From Amoebidium appalachense (Eukaryota; Ichthyosporea): DNA of 64,000 bases. The stretch covers positions 3,224,001 through 3,288,000 of the forward strand of contig CAVNZM010000016.1 of assembly GCA_963693365.1 (NCBI GenBank), written 5' to 3'. Every line of letters begins with the position of its first letter. The first letter of the stretch is position 1. Position numbers and translations under genes: made by a program. Below the pieces are notes generated by a model. It was not told where the DNA came from and did not search any database. It saw only the letters and a program-made list of their open reading frames with translations. Positions 63,012-64,000 of this stretch are shown here, piece by piece.

Positions 63012-63999
63012 TCGGACTGAAACACCTGCATGGGAACACCGTGTTGGGTAACCGCCGCCTTGTGGTACGTCACATATGCAGCCAGTGTGTCCGACTTCTT
63101 GACGAGGGGCACGGCCGTGGTGTGGCCGGTGAATTCGTCGTGGAACGTCGCCAAGTACTGAGCACCACCGATCGCGGGAGGGAAGGGGCCGCTGATGTCG
63201 CTGTGAACCTTGGCTAGGACCCGGGGAGCTTGGCTGGTTGATTCGGAGAAGGCAACACGGTGGGCTTTGCCGAGGGCACAGGGCTCACACACACCCGGAG
63301 ACTTGGCACCGCCACCCACCAACAGGCCTGCAGACTTGATGACCGAGCGTACAGCGTCAATGCCAGCATGGCCCAGACGGTAGTGCCACGTGTTGAGGTC
63401 GGCAGTAACCTTGAGGATACGCGGAGCAGTGGTGGTTTGGGCGTCCGGGGTTGTGTCCGCGCGCAGAAGAGACACCGCCATGTGGTACAGCTTGGTGCCG
63501 ACAGCCGAGCCGGTGGCCAGAATTTGATCGCCGTAGCACAACTTAACGCCGCCGCGGGTGTCAAAGCGGGGTAAAACACCGTTGGTAGTTGCCGTGAACA
63601 CACTGATGAGAGTGTCGGGGATGGAGGGCACGTAGAGTACATCCGTCAGCTGATGCACCGCAGTAACGCCGTCGATGGTGCTGGAAAAGAACACGTCGCC
63701 CACCCCAAGCACTGCACATGCACCCTTGTCGGCTACTTGGACCGTGGAGTAAGGCGCCGCACGCATGTTGATGAACACATCGGGCCGGGGGCACACATGG
63801 TCAGTGGCTCCAGAGTCGAGGAGCACCTTGTTGGTGCCACAGTCGTTGCTAGACATGAGGAAAGCCCGGGGAGCGGCAGCCCCCCCTTGCACTGTGCCGT
63901 AGTGTGGGTAGTAGAGGCAGGGTGGTTGATGCAGGACCCAGGCGGGAGGGGACCACCCTTAGGTTTGCGGCCGTTGGCACGGTTGCCCCCCTTGCACAT
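63011..63999 (-). CDS. Copia gag C-terminus, protease and integrase N-terminal part (runs off the right edge)
   Basis: The minus-strand frame from 63892 contains the protease VLLDSGATDHVCP with a canonical D-S-G, the DVLYVPSIPDTLISV strand, the GAG-pre-integrase finger (TWHYRLGHAGIDAV, then CEPCALGKAH) and the integrase core start VHSDISGPF and VFQSDGG. The preceding frame (63999-63860) has a Cys/His knuckle-like CINHPASTTHTTAQC of the gag C-terminus and is joined to the protease frame across a second short G run (C7 on plus at about 63879-63890). The rest of gag and the 5' LTR lie outside the window. Confidence 0.9.
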
Positions 64000-64000
64000 G

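Overview
This is a window of nuclear DNA from an intron-rich eukaryote. The evidence is spliced genes with phase-consistent GT-AG introns, a Tip60/Esa1-type histone acetyltransferase, a phosphomannomutase, and LTR retrotransposons of both the copia and the Ty3/gypsy chromovirus type. The reconstructed genes read cleanly with the standard genetic code. I cannot assign the lineage. A free-living or parasitic protist, an early-branching opisthokont or an alga all fit. Introns and spacers are unusually full of simple sequence: poly-G/poly-C runs of 20-60 bases, (GT)n/(CA)n arrays, and T-runs fused to G-runs.

The left half (about 1-34.1 kb) is the genic part. It holds: the edge of a minus-strand gene (348-471); a 3-exon plus-strand gene (1140-3117, 286 aa) whose N-terminus looks like the SS18/GIF (SSXT) domain and whose C-terminus looks like the Tify-Jas/TPL-binding-domain fold; a 16-exon plus-strand RCC1-repeat protein with a mitochondrial-type N-terminus (3967-13007, 443 aa); an 11-exon plus-strand MYST acetyltransferase of the KAT5/Esa1 class (15113-23162, about 518 aa); a 7-exon minus-strand phosphomannomutase (32571-27222, 249 aa); and, divergent from it, an intronless short-chain dehydrogenase (33134-34081, 315 aa). 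I rebuilt the exon chains by hand. In each complete gene all splice phases agree and the summed length is a multiple of three.

The right half (about 35-64 kb) is a pile of mobile elements. A LINE-like remnant (35161-36409) carries a second, oppositely oriented copy inserted with an 11-bp target-site duplication. Fragments of LTRs and of a copia element follow. A copia element (40137-52051) sits in a degenerate GGATATCCA satellite with a 5-bp duplication; it has lost its reverse transcriptase and is itself split by a chromovirus (41589-49927) with a perfect 5-bp duplication. Beyond 53.5 kb a broken transposase resembling the Plavaka/CMC type has exons separated by huge CA/GT arrays and lies between and beside the arms of a long inverted duplication whose ends fall in poly-G/C tracts. 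One arm holds a clean solo LTR. The window ends in a second copia element (60645-63999, minus strand), followed by an LTR and the first codons of another gag.

Functionally, the KAT5-type enzyme and the SSXT-like protein point to chromatin regulation, the RCC1 protein to an organellar role, phosphomannomutase to GDP-mannose supply for glycosylation, and the dehydrogenase to lipid or steroid metabolism in a membrane. Nothing indicates that these genes form one pathway; divergent promoters are the only shared regulation visible.
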